Shown: piece after piece, positions 7,973 through 16,255 of the stretch
Layout of the letters: each line of letters begins with the position of its first letter
How positions within the stretch are numbered: the first letter of the stretch is position 1
NCBI RefSeq assembly: GCF_004765605.1
Contig: NZ_SRLC01000002.1
Location: forward strand, 62,001 to 126,000
From: Hymenobacter aquaticus
Lineage (GTDB): Bacteria; Bacteroidota; Bacteroidia; Cytophagales; Hymenobacteraceae
DNA: 64,000 bases
Reading direction: 5' to 3'
Translations under genes and position numbers: made by a program
The notes under the pieces: model-generated
Databases searched by the model: none
Told to the model about the DNA's origin: nothing
The model's input: only the letters and a program-made list of their open reading frames with translations

Positions 7973-8455
7973 TTACTTATCTTCCTTTTTGGCTTTGGCG
8001 GTTTTGTTCAGGCGATACGCGTAGCGCTTGCGCATCTGGGCCAGAGGGGCCTGCACGGCGCTGGTTTCGCCGTTGTCTTTGCGCAGATCTTCGTAAATAT
8101 CGTCGGCTGTGACCATCACGTCGGCCCCCACGAGGCGGTAGGTATCTTCCACTTTCTGCGTCAAAGGCAGCAGCACCGCCCGTATTTCGCGCAGCTGGTT
8201 CATCAGCATTACGTCGCGCTCATACTCGGGCAGGTCGAAGGAGCGGCGGGTGAAGTCGAGGCTGGCCCGCACCGCGTCGAGGCCGGCCAGGGCATAGGGC
8301 ACCCCATCGGTTCCAATTTTGCGCAGGGCGTGGCTGTCTTCTGGCTCCAGGGTGATGAGGAAGTCGAGCTTGTCCTCAATGCTTTTGAGCAGGCTGATAA
8401 TCTGGGTCTGGTCGGCGGTGGGCAGCACGGCCGAAATACGGTTGCCTTGTTTCAT
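7973..8455 (-). CDS. Hypothetical protein, helical
   Basis: 160 aa, not recognised. No signal peptide or membrane segment. The N-terminus resembles a short amphipathic helix (ADQTQIISLLKSIEDKLDFL) and the middle is rich in Leu, Asp, Arg and Glu, compatible with a helical bundle. The C-terminus is lysine-rich (LNKTAKAKKEDK). The coding frame has normal GC-rich third positions, which supports a real gene. It is downstream of the lipoprotein array on the same strand. Confidence 0.7.
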   Translation of the reverse strand: MKQGNRISAVLPTADQTQIISLLKSIEDKLDFLITLEPEDSHALRKIGTDGVPYALAGLDAVRASLDFTRRSFDLPEYERDVMLMNQLREIRAVLLPLTQKVEDTYRLVGADVMVTADDIYEDLRKDNGETSAVQAPLAQMRKRYAYRLNKTAKAKKEDK

Positions 8456-8559
8456 GGGGCAGGAAACGGATAAAGGGGGTTGGATACAAAAGCCGGCCCG
8501 GCGTGGGCCCGGTTGCGGATAGCAATAGGCGGTAGGGTAGAGCGGAGAGGTAGAAGCAA

Positions 8560-9102
8560 TCAGAGTTTTTTGTCGAAGCGGCCCTGGGTGACTTTGATGG
8601 TGTCGCAGCCGGGCTGGGCCAGGGTAAAGGCGAAGGTGCCCGAGATGATGCCCGCTGCCAGGTCCAGGCGGGTGATGGTAAACTGGCCTTTACAGGAAGT
8701 GACACCATCATCACTTGCATAGCGGGTACATCCATTTTTTCGGCCTGCATCACTATATCGCGCAGCTGAATTACTGACTGTTCCGAAAGGAAAAGTTGTA
8801 CTAGAGGCAACCTGATTGCCTCCAAAGCTCAAATACTGAGCATTACTACCGGCTGAGTAGCTGTAGACTATTATATCCAAGCTGCCTCCCTGAAAACCAG
8901 GGTCATACAGCACGGCGAAGTTGGCGGTGCCATTGTTGCCGCTGGGCTGGTAGACCTGGCCGTTGACCAGGCAGCCGAAGGTGTTGGCCCCGGTCTGGGT
9001 GGCGGGGGGCAGCTGGCTTTCGGGCGCGGGGTCGTCTTGTTTGCATTTACTGCACTGGGTAAGTAGCAGCAGGGCAGCATACAGGAAGGGTTTGCCAGTC
9101 AT
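8560..9102 (-). CDS. Mosaic lipoprotein, copy 1 (DUF6252-like)
   Basis: 180 aa. Signal segment FLYAALLLLTQC with a probable lipidated Cys17 (Gln at -1 is unusual for a lipobox), then SKCKQDD, a linker and a beta-rich domain starting NTFGCLVNGQVYQPSGNNG. That start resembles DUF6252-type Bacteroidota lipoproteins of unknown function. The ends are nearly the same as in copies 2 and 3. The central part (SLDIIVYSYSAGSNAQYL onward) is almost identical to copy 3 but unrelated to copy 2. The central stretch is visibly less GC-rich than the flanks. Confidence 0.82.
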   Translation of the reverse strand: MTGKPFLYAALLLLTQCSKCKQDDPAPESQLPPATQTGANTFGCLVNGQVYQPSGNNGTANFAVLYDPGFQGGSLDIIVYSYSAGSNAQYLSFGGNQVASSTTFPFGTVSNSAARYSDAGRKNGCTRYASDDGVTSCKGQFTITRLDLAAGIISGTFAFTLAQPGCDTIKVTQGRFDKKL

Positions 9103-9269
9103 AGCGGTAGTAGTAATGGCGAAGGGTGAAAAGCAGAAAGCCAGCGGCCCGGCCGGCCCGGCAAGGGCGGCACTAGGAGCAACTGGCAATAGGAGTGGTG
9201 CGGGTAGGAAGGGGAGCGGTGGGGCAAGATACGCGCAGCGCTCAGACGGCCAATCAGAACGGGATATTT

Positions 9270-9383
9270 TTACACTGGCAGCAGGCGGCGGCCGTATTCT
9301 TCCAGGCAGGGGGCGGGGGACTGGGCGCGCAGCGGGGCCAGGGCGCTGAGCAGCAGCAGCCAGAGCAGGGTAACGTGTTTCAT
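9270..9383 (-). pseudogene. Short ORF remnant with signal peptide, internally deleted copy
   Basis: 37 codons: signal-peptide-like MKHVTLLWLLLLSALAPLRA, then a short tail ending LEEYGRRLLPV. Compared with the longer copy at 10126-10305 it has lost about 22 codons in frame. The tail matches the same part of the 1021-aa esterase at 20928-23993. It is most simply a decayed gene 5' end carried along by the duplication, but a short secreted peptide cannot be excluded. Confidence 0.6.
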
Positions 9384-9408
9384 GCGGATAGGGGGAATAG
9401 GGAGAGGA

Positions 9409-9957
9409 TCAGAGCTTCTTATCAAAGCGGCCCTGGGTGACTTTGATCGTGTCGCAGCCGGGCTGGGCCAGGGTGAAGGCGAACGTGCCGGAGATAATGC
9501 CCGCTGTCAGGTCCAGACGCGTGATGGTCAGGCTCCCGCGAGAGTACACTGTTGATTGGTCGCTTCTATATTCATTGCAAGGGCGCAACTTATGATCGTC
9601 AATGAAAGAGGCCCCCACATCTTTATTTAGGCCTAATTCATATGCGCCAATATGGTCGATATTTATCCCACCCAATGATACTTCTTGTGTCTTCGCGACT
9701 TTCGGTTCAGGATACCGATACGTGTATATTTGAAGGGTGCCTCCCTGAAATCCGGGTTCGTAGAGTACGGCGTAGTTGGCGGTGCCATTGTTGCCGCTGG
9801 GCAAGTAGACCTGGCCATTGACCAGGCAGCCGAAGGTATTGGCCCCGGTCTGGGTGGCGGGCGGCAGCTGGCTTTCGGGGCTGGGGTCGTCTTGTTTGCA
9901 CTTGCTGCACTGGGTAAGCAGCAGCAGGGCAGCATACAGGAAGGGTTTGCCAGTCAT
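9409..9957 (-). CDS. Mosaic lipoprotein, copy 2 (divergent centre)
   Basis: 182 aa. Signal segment and first 75 residues are nearly identical to copies 1 and 3 (SKCKQDDPSPESQLPP; NTFGCLVNGQVYLPSGNNG). The last 40 residues (LTITRLDLTAGIISGTFA to RFDKKL) are also shared. The middle, from about residue 77 to 140 (LQIYTYRYPEPKVAKTQEV onward, with LRPCNEYRSDQSTVYSRG), is unrelated to the middles of copies 1 and 3 and comes from low-GC DNA around 9540-9735. Probably an envelope lipoprotein with an exchangeable central beta region. Confidence 0.82.
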   Translation of the reverse strand: MTGKPFLYAALLLLTQCSKCKQDDPSPESQLPPATQTGANTFGCLVNGQVYLPSGNNGTANYAVLYEPGFQGGTLQIYTYRYPEPKVAKTQEVSLGGINIDHIGAYELGLNKDVGASFIDDHKLRPCNEYRSDQSTVYSRGSLTITRLDLTAGIISGTFAFTLAQPGCDTIKVTQGRFDKKL

Positions 9958-10125
9958 AGCGGTAGTAGTAATGGCGAAGGGTGAAAAGCAGAAAGCCAGC
10001 GGCCCGGCCGGCCCGGCAAGGGCGGCACTAGGAGCAGCTGGCAATAGGAGTGGTGCGGGTAGGAAGGGGAGCGGTGGGGGCAAGATACGCGCAGCGCTCG
10101 GAAGGCCAATCAGAACGGGATATTT

Positions 10126-10305
10126 TTATACTGGCAGCAGGCGGCGGCCGTATTCTTCCAGGAAGGGGGCGGGCAGCTGGGTTTTGTCGAGGGGGGCGAC
10201 GAGGTAGTCCAGGTGCTGACGCAGCGAGTCGGGGGCGGAGGACTGGGCGCGCAGCGGGGCCAGGGCGCTGAGCAGCAGCAGCCAGAGCAGGATAACGTGT
10301 TTCAT
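10126..10305 (-). pseudogene. Short ORF remnant of a large esterase-like gene (59 codons)
   Basis: Encodes MKHVILLWLLLLSALAPLRA and then a segment with YLVAPLDKTQLPAPFLEEY. The 1021-aa T9SS esterase of this window has YLFAPLDKSQIPTGFLADY at the same distance after its signal peptide. This ORF therefore looks like the first 59 codons of a relative of that gene, ending at a TAA where the rest is missing. It sits between lipoprotein copies 2 and 3. It may still be translated as a secreted peptide. Confidence 0.62.
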
Positions 10306-10330
10306 GCGGATAGGGGGAATAGGGAGAGGA

Positions 10331-10870
10331 TCAGAGTTTTTTATCGAAGCGGCCCTGCGTGACCTTAATGGTGTCGCAGCCGGGCTGGGCCAGGGTGAAG
10401 GCGAACGTGCCGGAGATAATGCCCGCCGTTAAGTCCAGGCGGGTGATGGTAAACTGGCCTTTACAGGAAGTGACACCATCATCACTTGCATAGCGGGTAC
10501 ATCCATTTTTTCGGCCTGCATCACTATATCGCGCAGCTGAATTACTGACTGTCCCGAAAGGAAAAGTTGTACTAGAGGCAACCTGATTGCCTCCAAAGCT
10601 CAGATACTGAGCATTATTACCGGCTGAGTAGCTGTAGACTATTATATCCAGGCTGCCTCCCTGAAAACCAGGGTCATAAAGTACGGCGTAGTTGGCGGTG
10701 CCATTGTTGCCGCTGGGCAAGTAGACCTGGCCATTGACCAGGCAGCCGAAGGTATTGGCCCCGGTCTGGGTGGCGGGCGGCAGCTGGCTTTCGGGGCTGG
10801 GGTCGTCTTGTTTGCACTTGCTGCACTGGGTAAGTAGCAGCAGGGCCGCGTAGAGGAGGTAGCGGGTCAT
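10331..10870 (-). CDS. Mosaic lipoprotein, copy 3
   Basis: 179 aa. First gene of the minus-strand array. The N-terminus differs slightly (MTRYLLYAALLLLTQC) but then continues like copy 2 (DDPSPESQLPP and QVYLPSGNNGTANYAVLY). From GSLDIIVYSYSAG to GVTSCKGQFTITRLDL it is nearly identical to copy 1. It is therefore a chimaera of the two other copies, which suggests gene conversion. Function unknown; probably exported and lipid-anchored. Confidence 0.82.
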   Translation of the reverse strand: MTRYLLYAALLLLTQCSKCKQDDPSPESQLPPATQTGANTFGCLVNGQVYLPSGNNGTANYAVLYDPGFQGGSLDIIVYSYSAGNNAQYLSFGGNQVASSTTFPFGTVSNSAARYSDAGRKNGCTRYASDDGVTSCKGQFTITRLDLTAGIISGTFAFTLAQPGCDTIKVTQGRFDKKL

Positions 10871-11047
10871 AAGAAGATAGGATAGCGTAGTCCGGCAATA
10901 GGCAGCAAGATAAGATTCCGGGCGAGACTACCGCCGCGCCGGGCGCGGGAAGTGGCGGCCCCGGCCCAAGAATTTTCCCGGCCCGGTGTGGAATCCGGGC
11001 GGCTTGGCGCATCAGACTGGTGAAACCCTTTATCCACCGTCTGCCTT

Positions 11048-13048
11048 ATGAACAAGCTATTCCTTTTGGGGCTCGGCTGCCTGCTGGCCGCCCCGGCGCT
11101 GGCCCAGCTGCCCGCCGCCCGCCCCCAGTCCGCCCAAACGGCCCCGCCGGCCGCCGCCGAGCGCACCATCTACGGCCGCATCACCGACCGCACCGACGGC
11201 CAGGGGCTGCCCGGCGTGACGGTGACGGTAAAAGGCACCAATGTCGGCGCGGCGAGCAACCCTGGCGGCCGCTACCGTATCCTTGTTCCGAAGGGCAGCA
11301 AGACGCTCGTGTTTACCTCGGTCGGCTACGTGAGCCGGGAAATGCGCGTGCCGACCACCGATTCGCTGAACGTCAGCCTCACGCCGGATACCAAGATGCT
11401 CAGTGAGGTCGTTGTGACGGGCACCGCGCCCGCGCCCACCCGGCGCGAGGTGTCGGGCTCGGTGGCGACGCTGGAAGGCAAAGCGGCCGGGGTGCAGATC
11501 CGGGGTGCGGCACCGGCGGGGAGGATGCGGAAAAGTAAGGCCCAGCGGAGTGCACCTGTTGCAGCAGATGGATTCCGGGGGTACGATTCCGCGCCTCCCC
11601 GCCCAGTGCCGGGCCAGGGCGAGGGCTACGCCGCCATCCGCGAGAATGGCTTCCACTCGGCCCAGAAAGAGCCCCTGAGTACGTTTTCGATTGACGTGGA
11701 CGCGGCCAGCTACGCCAACGTGCGCCGCTTCCTCAACCAGGGCCAGCTGCCCCCGCCCGATGCCGTGCGGGTCGAGGAAATGCTGAACTACTTCCACTAC
11801 CGCTACCCCCAGCCCTCCGGCCCCGACCCGGTTTCCATCGTGACGGAGCTGGCCGTGTGCCCCTGGAACCCCGCCCACCAGCTGCTGCACGTGGCCTTGC
11901 AGGGCCGGCAGATGAGCACCCAGCAGCTGCCGCCCGCCAACCTGGTATTCCTCATCGACGTGTCGGGCTCGATGGCCTCGGACGACAAGCTGCCGCTGGT
12001 GCAGGCCGGCCTGCGCCAGCTGGTGCGCGAGCTGCGCCCCCAGGATAAGGTGGCCATTGTCGTATATGCCGGGGCCGCCGGGCTGGTGCTGCCCGCCACG
12101 CCCGGCAACCAGAAAGAAACCATCCTGGCCGCCCTCGACCGGCTGAGCGCGGGCGGCTCGACGGCGGGCGGCGAGGGGCTGCGCCTGGCCTACCAGGTGG
12201 CGCGCGAGCAGTTCCGGAAGGAAGGCAACAACCGCGTGCTGCTGGCTACCGATGGCGACTTCAACGTGGGTGAAAGCTCGGACGACGCCATGGAAAAGCT
12301 CATCACCCAGGAGCGGGAGTCGGGCGTGTTCCTGACGGTGCTGGGCGTGGGCCAGGGCAATTTGCAGGACAGCAAGATGGAGCGCCTGGCCGACAAGGGC
12401 AACGGCAACTACGCCTACCTCGACAACCTCGACGAAGCCCGCCGGGTGCTGGTGCGGCAGTTTGGCGGCACGCTGTTCACCCTGGCCCAGGACGTGAAGC
12501 TTCAGCTGGAGTTCAACCCCGCCCGGGTGCAGCAGTACCGCCTGATCGGCTACGAAAACCGCGCCCTGGCCGACGAGGACTTCAACAATGACCGCAAAGA
12601 CGCCGGCGAGCTGGGCGCGGGCCACACCGTCACGGCCCTCTACGAGCTGATTCCGCCCGGCGCCCCCACCGGCATTGACCCGTTGAAATACCAGCCCAAC
12701 CCCGCGCCCGTGTCGCCGGCCCCCGCCTCCGCCGACCTGATGACGGTGAAGCTGCGCTATAAGCAGCCCCAGGGCCTGACCAGCAAATTGCTCGAAACCA
12801 CCCTGCGCGGCCCGGCCGGGCCCATTGCCCGGGCCTCCGAAAACCTGCGCTTCGCCGCCGCCGTGGCCCAGTTCGGCATGCTGCTGCGCCAGTCCGACCA
12901 CCGGGGCACGGCCACCTACGCCAGCACCGGCGAGCTAGCCCAAGCCGCCCGCGGCCAGGATGAGGACGGCTACCGCGCCGAGTTTGTGCGCCTCGTGAAG
13001 CTGGCCGAGGGCCTGAGCCCGGTGGCCGGCACCGTGGGCACCCGCTAA
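11048..13048 (+). CDS. von Willebrand factor A (YfbK-like) protein with carboxypeptidase-regulatory-like domain
   Basis: 666 aa. Signal peptide ends APALAQ near residue 20. Residues about 40-115 form a carboxypeptidase-regulatory-like beta sandwich (TIYGRITDRTDGQGLPGVTV, then KGTNVGAASNPGGRYRI). Next comes a short stretch resembling the start of a SusC-type plug (LSEVVVTGTAP, EVSGSVATLEG). The YfbK-type module follows: LSTFSIDVDAASYANVRRFL, then a VWA domain with MIDAS DVSGSM at residue 304, STAGG and TDGDFN, and a C-terminal DUF3520-like region. VWA domains bind proteins through a divalent metal. Probably an envelope or surface protein. A paralogue is at 14443-16059. Confidence 0.88.
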   Translation: MNKLFLLGLGCLLAAPALAQLPAARPQSAQTAPPAAAERTIYGRITDRTDGQGLPGVTVTVKGTNVGAASNPGGRYRILVPKGSKTLVFTSVGYVSREMRVPTTDSLNVSLTPDTKMLSEVVVTGTAPAPTRREVSGSVATLEGKAAGVQIRGAAPAGRMRKSKAQRSAPVAADGFRGYDSAPPRPVPGQGEGYAAIRENGFHSAQKEPLSTFSIDVDAASYANVRRFLNQGQLPPPDAVRVEEMLNYFHYRYPQPSGPDPVSIVTELAVCPWNPAHQLLHVALQGRQMSTQQLPPANLVFLIDVSGSMASDDKLPLVQAGLRQLVRELRPQDKVAIVVYAGAAGLVLPATPGNQKETILAALDRLSAGGSTAGGEGLRLAYQVAREQFRKEGNNRVLLATDGDFNVGESSDDAMEKLITQERESGVFLTVLGVGQGNLQDSKMERLADKGNGNYAYLDNLDEARRVLVRQFGGTLFTLAQDVKLQLEFNPARVQQYRLIGYENRALADEDFNNDRKDAGELGAGHTVTALYELIPPGAPTGIDPLKYQPNPAPVSPAPASADLMTVKLRYKQPQGLTSKLLETTLRGPAGPIARASENLRFAAAVAQFGMLLRQSDHRGTATYASTGELAQAARGQDEDGYRAEFVRLVKLAEGLSPVAGTVGTR

Positions 13049-13105
13049 GCCGCCGGCTCTTTTCCGGTATTCCTTTCTACTCCTATTTAATAAGCTACCC
13101 TCCCG

Positions 13106-13870
13106 ATGCGTAAGCCCCCGGTTACCCTGCATATTCCTGCTTCCTGCGCCCAGCCCTGGGCCGACATGACGCCCCAGGGCGCGGGCCGGCACTGCGCCGC
13201 CTGCCAGAAAGTGGTGGTCGACTTCACCCAAAAAACCGACGCCGAAATCCTGGCGGTGCTGGCCCAGGCGGCCGGCGCGGCGTGCGGGCGGTTCGGGGCC
13301 AGCCAGCTGGGCCGGGTCTTGCAGCCGCTACCCGCGCCGCAGGGCGCGGCGTGGTGGCAAACGGCCCTGGCCGCTACCGTGGCCCTCTTCAGCTTCCGCG
13401 CCCTGGCCCCCGACGCGGCCCGAGGGCAGCAACTACGGGTGCATCCTTGGTATAGCCGCCATTCTTCCGAGCCCGAGTTTAAGCCAACTGGCAAAGACAA
13501 GCTCGCCGAGGTGGCGTTGAACAGCGAAAAGGCAGACTCGGCGGTTGTAACTGGCCGGGTGCTGGACAAAACAACCGGAGACGGACTCCCGGGAGTAGCG
13601 GTGTTAATCAAAGGCACTACTCATTATGCTTTTACTGATTCCGATGGCAACTTCTCGCTGCCAGTAGCTAATGATGAGCGGAGGCTTCCGCTAACTTTTA
13701 AACAATTAGGCTACCTGGGCATAGAAATTCCGCAGCCTGCACAGCCGTTCGTGGAAGTAAAGATGGAAGTCGAGACAATGGGGTACTTGGCGCCATATAC
13801 TCCCAAAGGCATATGGCAGCGGCTAAGCTTGATTCCCTGGCGTGTGAAAAATGCCCTGCACCGGGAGTAG
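13106..13870 (+). CDS. Membrane-anchored protein with carboxypeptidase-regulatory-like domain
   Basis: 254 aa. The N-terminal 50 residues carry a Cys-rich pattern (IPASCAQPWADM, then HCAACQKVVVDFT), seen in many Bacteroidota proteins of this class and possibly metal-binding. A hydrophobic segment near residues 90-108 could be a membrane anchor. The C-terminal half holds VVTGRVLDKTTGDGLPGVAV and GTTHYAFTDSDGNFSLPV, the carboxypeptidase-D regulatory-like fold. It lies 57 bp after the first VWA gene in the same direction and is probably co-transcribed with it. The role is unknown. Confidence 0.8.
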   Translation: MRKPPVTLHIPASCAQPWADMTPQGAGRHCAACQKVVVDFTQKTDAEILAVLAQAAGAACGRFGASQLGRVLQPLPAPQGAAWWQTALAATVALFSFRALAPDAARGQQLRVHPWYSRHSSEPEFKPTGKDKLAEVALNSEKADSAVVTGRVLDKTTGDGLPGVAVLIKGTTHYAFTDSDGNFSLPVANDERRLPLTFKQLGYLGIEIPQPAQPFVEVKMEVETMGYLAPYTPKGIWQRLSLIPWRVKNALHRE

Positions 13871-14442
13871 CCATGAAAAGCGCTGCCCTTTTTGTGCTCC
13901 TCCGGCTGTGTCCGCAGGCCCAAACGGGTCTGCGGCGGCTGGGCCGACTGTGGCCCTGGCCCAACCGGGCCGGGCCGCCGGTGTGCCGGGCACCACCCGG
14001 GCGGGCCGAGGTCCGGCGGGTGTTACCGCTTCCCGCAACGCGGATCAATAGGAAAGAACTCCTGGCTGGTGGGCGACTGGTCAGGAGTTTTTGCGTGTAA
14101 AGGGTGGGGCTAACGATGGATATAGGATAGGTATTGTGCAATTGATGGCAATTTGTTTTGGCCAAAATTATATTAGAAAAAAGCGGCTTACTCCGGGTTA
14201 CGTATCGGCGGGGTGCGGTATAAACAACCACTATGCGGCGCTGATTTCGCCGCTCATCCGAAAAGATCTGCTCCGCCGGCAGAGCACTTTCGCCCGTTTT
14301 CAGGCCCGTCGGCGCGCGACGACCGGGCTTGACTACGCACCGCTTTTCCTGGAAAAGTTCTGAATCTGGTTTGCCGGGTTCGGTGGCGGAAGCATGGCCT
14401 TTTCGGAGGAGTATTTTCTCCTTTCCCTAACTCCCGACTGGT
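13871..14442. other. Intergenic region before the second VWA gene
   Basis: 572 bp. The left 230 bp are GC-rich with no credible gene (a 75-codon frame from 13873 overlaps the hairpin at 14057-14092 and looks spurious). The right part (14100-14200) is AT-richer and holds the 12-bp palindrome TTTTGGCCAAAA at 14155-14166. A promoter for 14443 is expected, but no clear -7/-33 pair was recognised. Confidence 0.5.
14057..14092 (+). terminator. Probable intrinsic terminator
   Basis: Arms AACTCCTG (14057-14064) and CAGGAGTT (14082-14089), 17-nt loop, followed by TTT. Located 190 bp after the 13106-13870 gene. Confidence 0.5.
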
Positions 14443-16059
14443 ATGAACCTAAACCGCTTGCGGCCCCTGTGGCTGCTGGCCGGCGGCTTGCTGCTGCCCG
14501 CCTGTCACCAACAATACTCTACCGAAGTGCAGCAGGACGTGGCCAGCGCCTACGAAACGCCCGAAGCGGCCCCGCTGCCCGAAGCCGCGCCGCCCGCGGT
14601 AGGCAACACCGAATCGTACGCCCGGCTGCCGGAAAACCGGTTTGAGGACGTGCGCCGGGCCCCGCTCAGCACCTTCGCCATCGACGTGGACCCGGCCAGC
14701 TACGCCAACGTGCGCCGCTTCCTGACCCAGAACCGCCAGCTGCCGCCCCCCGAGGCCGTGCGCTTAGAAGAGCTGATTAACTACTTCCACTACGACTACC
14801 CCCAGCCCCGCCAAACCGATGCTCCGGCCACGCTGAACGCCGAAGTGGCCCGCTGCCCCTGGAACCCCGCGCACCAGCTGGTGCTGGTGGGCGTGCAGGG
14901 CCGGGAAGTAGCCACGTCCGCGCTGCCGCCCGCCAACCTGGTGTTCCTGCTCGACGTGTCGGGCTCGATGGAAGACGAAAACAAGCTGCCCTTGCTCAAA
15001 GCCAGCCTGCGCCAGCTGCTGCCCACGCTGCGCCCCCAGGATTATGTCTCGATTGTGGTGTATGCCGGGGCGGCGGGCCTGGTGCTGCCGCCCACGCCGG
15101 GCAGCCGGCCCCAGGAAATACTGGCGGCGCTGGATAACCTGGAAGCCGGGGGCTCGACGGCCGGGGGCGCCGGGCTGCGGCTGGCCTACCAGGTAGCGCG
15201 CGAGCAGGCCCGCCCCGGCACCAACAACCGCATTATCCTGGCCACCGACGGCGACTTCAACGTGGGTGAAAGCTCGGACGCGGCCCTGGAGCAGCTCGTG
15301 ACTCGGGAGCGGCAATCGGGCGTGTTTCTCACGGTGCTGGGCTTCGGGCAGGGCAATTTGCAGGACAGTAAGATGGAAGTGCTGGCCGACAAGGGCAACG
15401 GCAACTACGCCTACATTGACAACCTGAATGAGGCCCGGCGGGTGCTGGTGCAGCAGTTTGGCGGCACCCTGTTTACGCTGGCCAAGGATGTGAAAGTGCA
15501 GGTCGAGTTCAACCCGGCCCAGGTGCAGCAGTATCGCCTGCTGGGCTACGAAAACCGCCTGCTGGCCGCCGAGGACTTCAACGACGATACCAAGGATGCC
15601 GGCGAGCTGGGGGCGGGCCAGCAGGTGACGGCCCTCTACGAAATCGTGCCGACCGGCGCCCAGCCCGGCGCCGACGCGCTGAAGTACCAGGCCGGTCCTG
15701 CGGCGTCGGCCGCTGCCAGTACCGAGCTGCTCACGGTGAAGCTGCGCTACCAGGAGCCGCGGGGCAGCGCCAGCCGCCTGCTCACCCTGCCGGTGCCCGG
15801 CCGCCACGGCGGCCCCATCGAAGCAGCCTCCGACAACCTGCGCCAAGCGGCGGCCGTGGCCGAGTTCGGGCTGCTGCTGCGGCAGTCGGAGCACCGGGGC
15901 ACGGCCAGCTACGCGGCGGCCGGGCAGCTGGCCGAGTCGGTACAGGGGCCGGATGCGGACGGCGCGCGCCGGGAGTTTGCCGAGCTGGTGCGGCAGGCCG
16001 CCGAGCTCAGCGCCGAAGCCGCCCGGGTACCGGACGAAGAGGGGCGGCGCTACCGGTAA
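14443..16059 (+). CDS. von Willebrand factor A (YfbK-like) lipoprotein
   Basis: 538 aa. Signal segment LWLLAGGLLLPAC with lipidated Cys near residue 22, then a Glu/Ala/Pro-rich spacer. From residue 65 on it parallels the 666-aa protein upstream: LSTFAIDVDPASYANVRRFL, VWA domain with MIDAS DVSGSM at residue 171, GGSTAGG and ATDGDFNVGESSD, then the DUF3520-like C-terminus (EFNPAQVQQYRLLGYENRLL). It lacks the carboxypeptidase-regulatory and plug-like segments of its paralogue. Probably arose by duplication and is lipid-anchored. Confidence 0.88.
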   Translation: MNLNRLRPLWLLAGGLLLPACHQQYSTEVQQDVASAYETPEAAPLPEAAPPAVGNTESYARLPENRFEDVRRAPLSTFAIDVDPASYANVRRFLTQNRQLPPPEAVRLEELINYFHYDYPQPRQTDAPATLNAEVARCPWNPAHQLVLVGVQGREVATSALPPANLVFLLDVSGSMEDENKLPLLKASLRQLLPTLRPQDYVSIVVYAGAAGLVLPPTPGSRPQEILAALDNLEAGGSTAGGAGLRLAYQVAREQARPGTNNRIILATDGDFNVGESSDAALEQLVTRERQSGVFLTVLGFGQGNLQDSKMEVLADKGNGNYAYIDNLNEARRVLVQQFGGTLFTLAKDVKVQVEFNPAQVQQYRLLGYENRLLAAEDFNDDTKDAGELGAGQQVTALYEIVPTGAQPGADALKYQAGPAASAAASTELLTVKLRYQEPRGSASRLLTLPVPGRHGGPIEAASDNLRQAAAVAEFGLLLRQSEHRGTASYAAAGQLAESVQGPDADGARREFAELVRQAAELSAEAARVPDEEGRRYR

Positions 16060-16113
16060 AACAGGGCCTCCAGACCCGGCGCGGGCGGCCGTTTGTGGGG
16101 CGGCTACCGAACG

Positions 16114-16145
16114 TTTGTTCGTAGCAAGCGGCAAAATTTAATTTG
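16114..16145 (+). promoter_or_regulatory. Promoter of the Phe/Tyr operon leader
   Basis: A -33 TTTG (16114-16117) is separated by exactly 20 bp from TTAATTTG (16138-16145), one base from the Bacteroidota -7 consensus TAnnTTTG. Transcription should start near 16151, about 45 nt before the first leader peptide. Confidence 0.65.
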
Positions 16146-16195
16146 GAATTGCCAGAACTCGGCCCCACCTTGCCGCCGCAAAGCACCTGATTCTC

Positions 16196-16255
16196 ATGAC
16201 CCAGTACACCGGCCGCTTCTATTTTAGCTATTACTTCTACTACGCCCACGCGTAG
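16196..16255 (+). CDS. Aromatic leader peptide 1
   Basis: 19-residue peptide MTQYTGRFYFSYYFYYAHA with six Tyr and three Phe, eight of them packed between residues 8 and 16 (codons 16217-16243). It is followed by an antiterminator arm and a strong terminator upstream of pheA. In leader-peptide attenuation a ribosome starved of Phe- or Tyr-tRNA stalls at such codons and lets transcription continue. The stop codon TAG at 16253-16255 overlaps the first base of the antiterminator arm. The density of aromatic codons and the position make chance very unlikely. No strong Shine-Dalgarno is seen, as is usual in Bacteroidota. Confidence 0.88.
   Translation: MTQYTGRFYFSYYFYYAHA

Larger units (their letters stand above)
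8560..10870. repeat. Tandemly duplicated lipoprotein-remnant array
   Basis: Three lipoprotein genes (8560-9102, 9409-9957, 10331-10870) and two short intervening ORFs (9270-9383, 10126-10305) form a tandem array on the minus strand. The spacers 9103-9269 and 9958-10125 are nearly identical to each other. The duplicated unit is therefore about 0.85-0.92 kb, with the rightmost lipoprotein as a partial third copy. Confidence 0.88.

Noticed and set aside
13873-14100. 75-codon ORF after the carboxypeptidase-regulatory-like protein
   Set aside because: Arg/Pro/Leu-rich composition typical of shadow frames; it runs through the probable terminator at 14057-14092.
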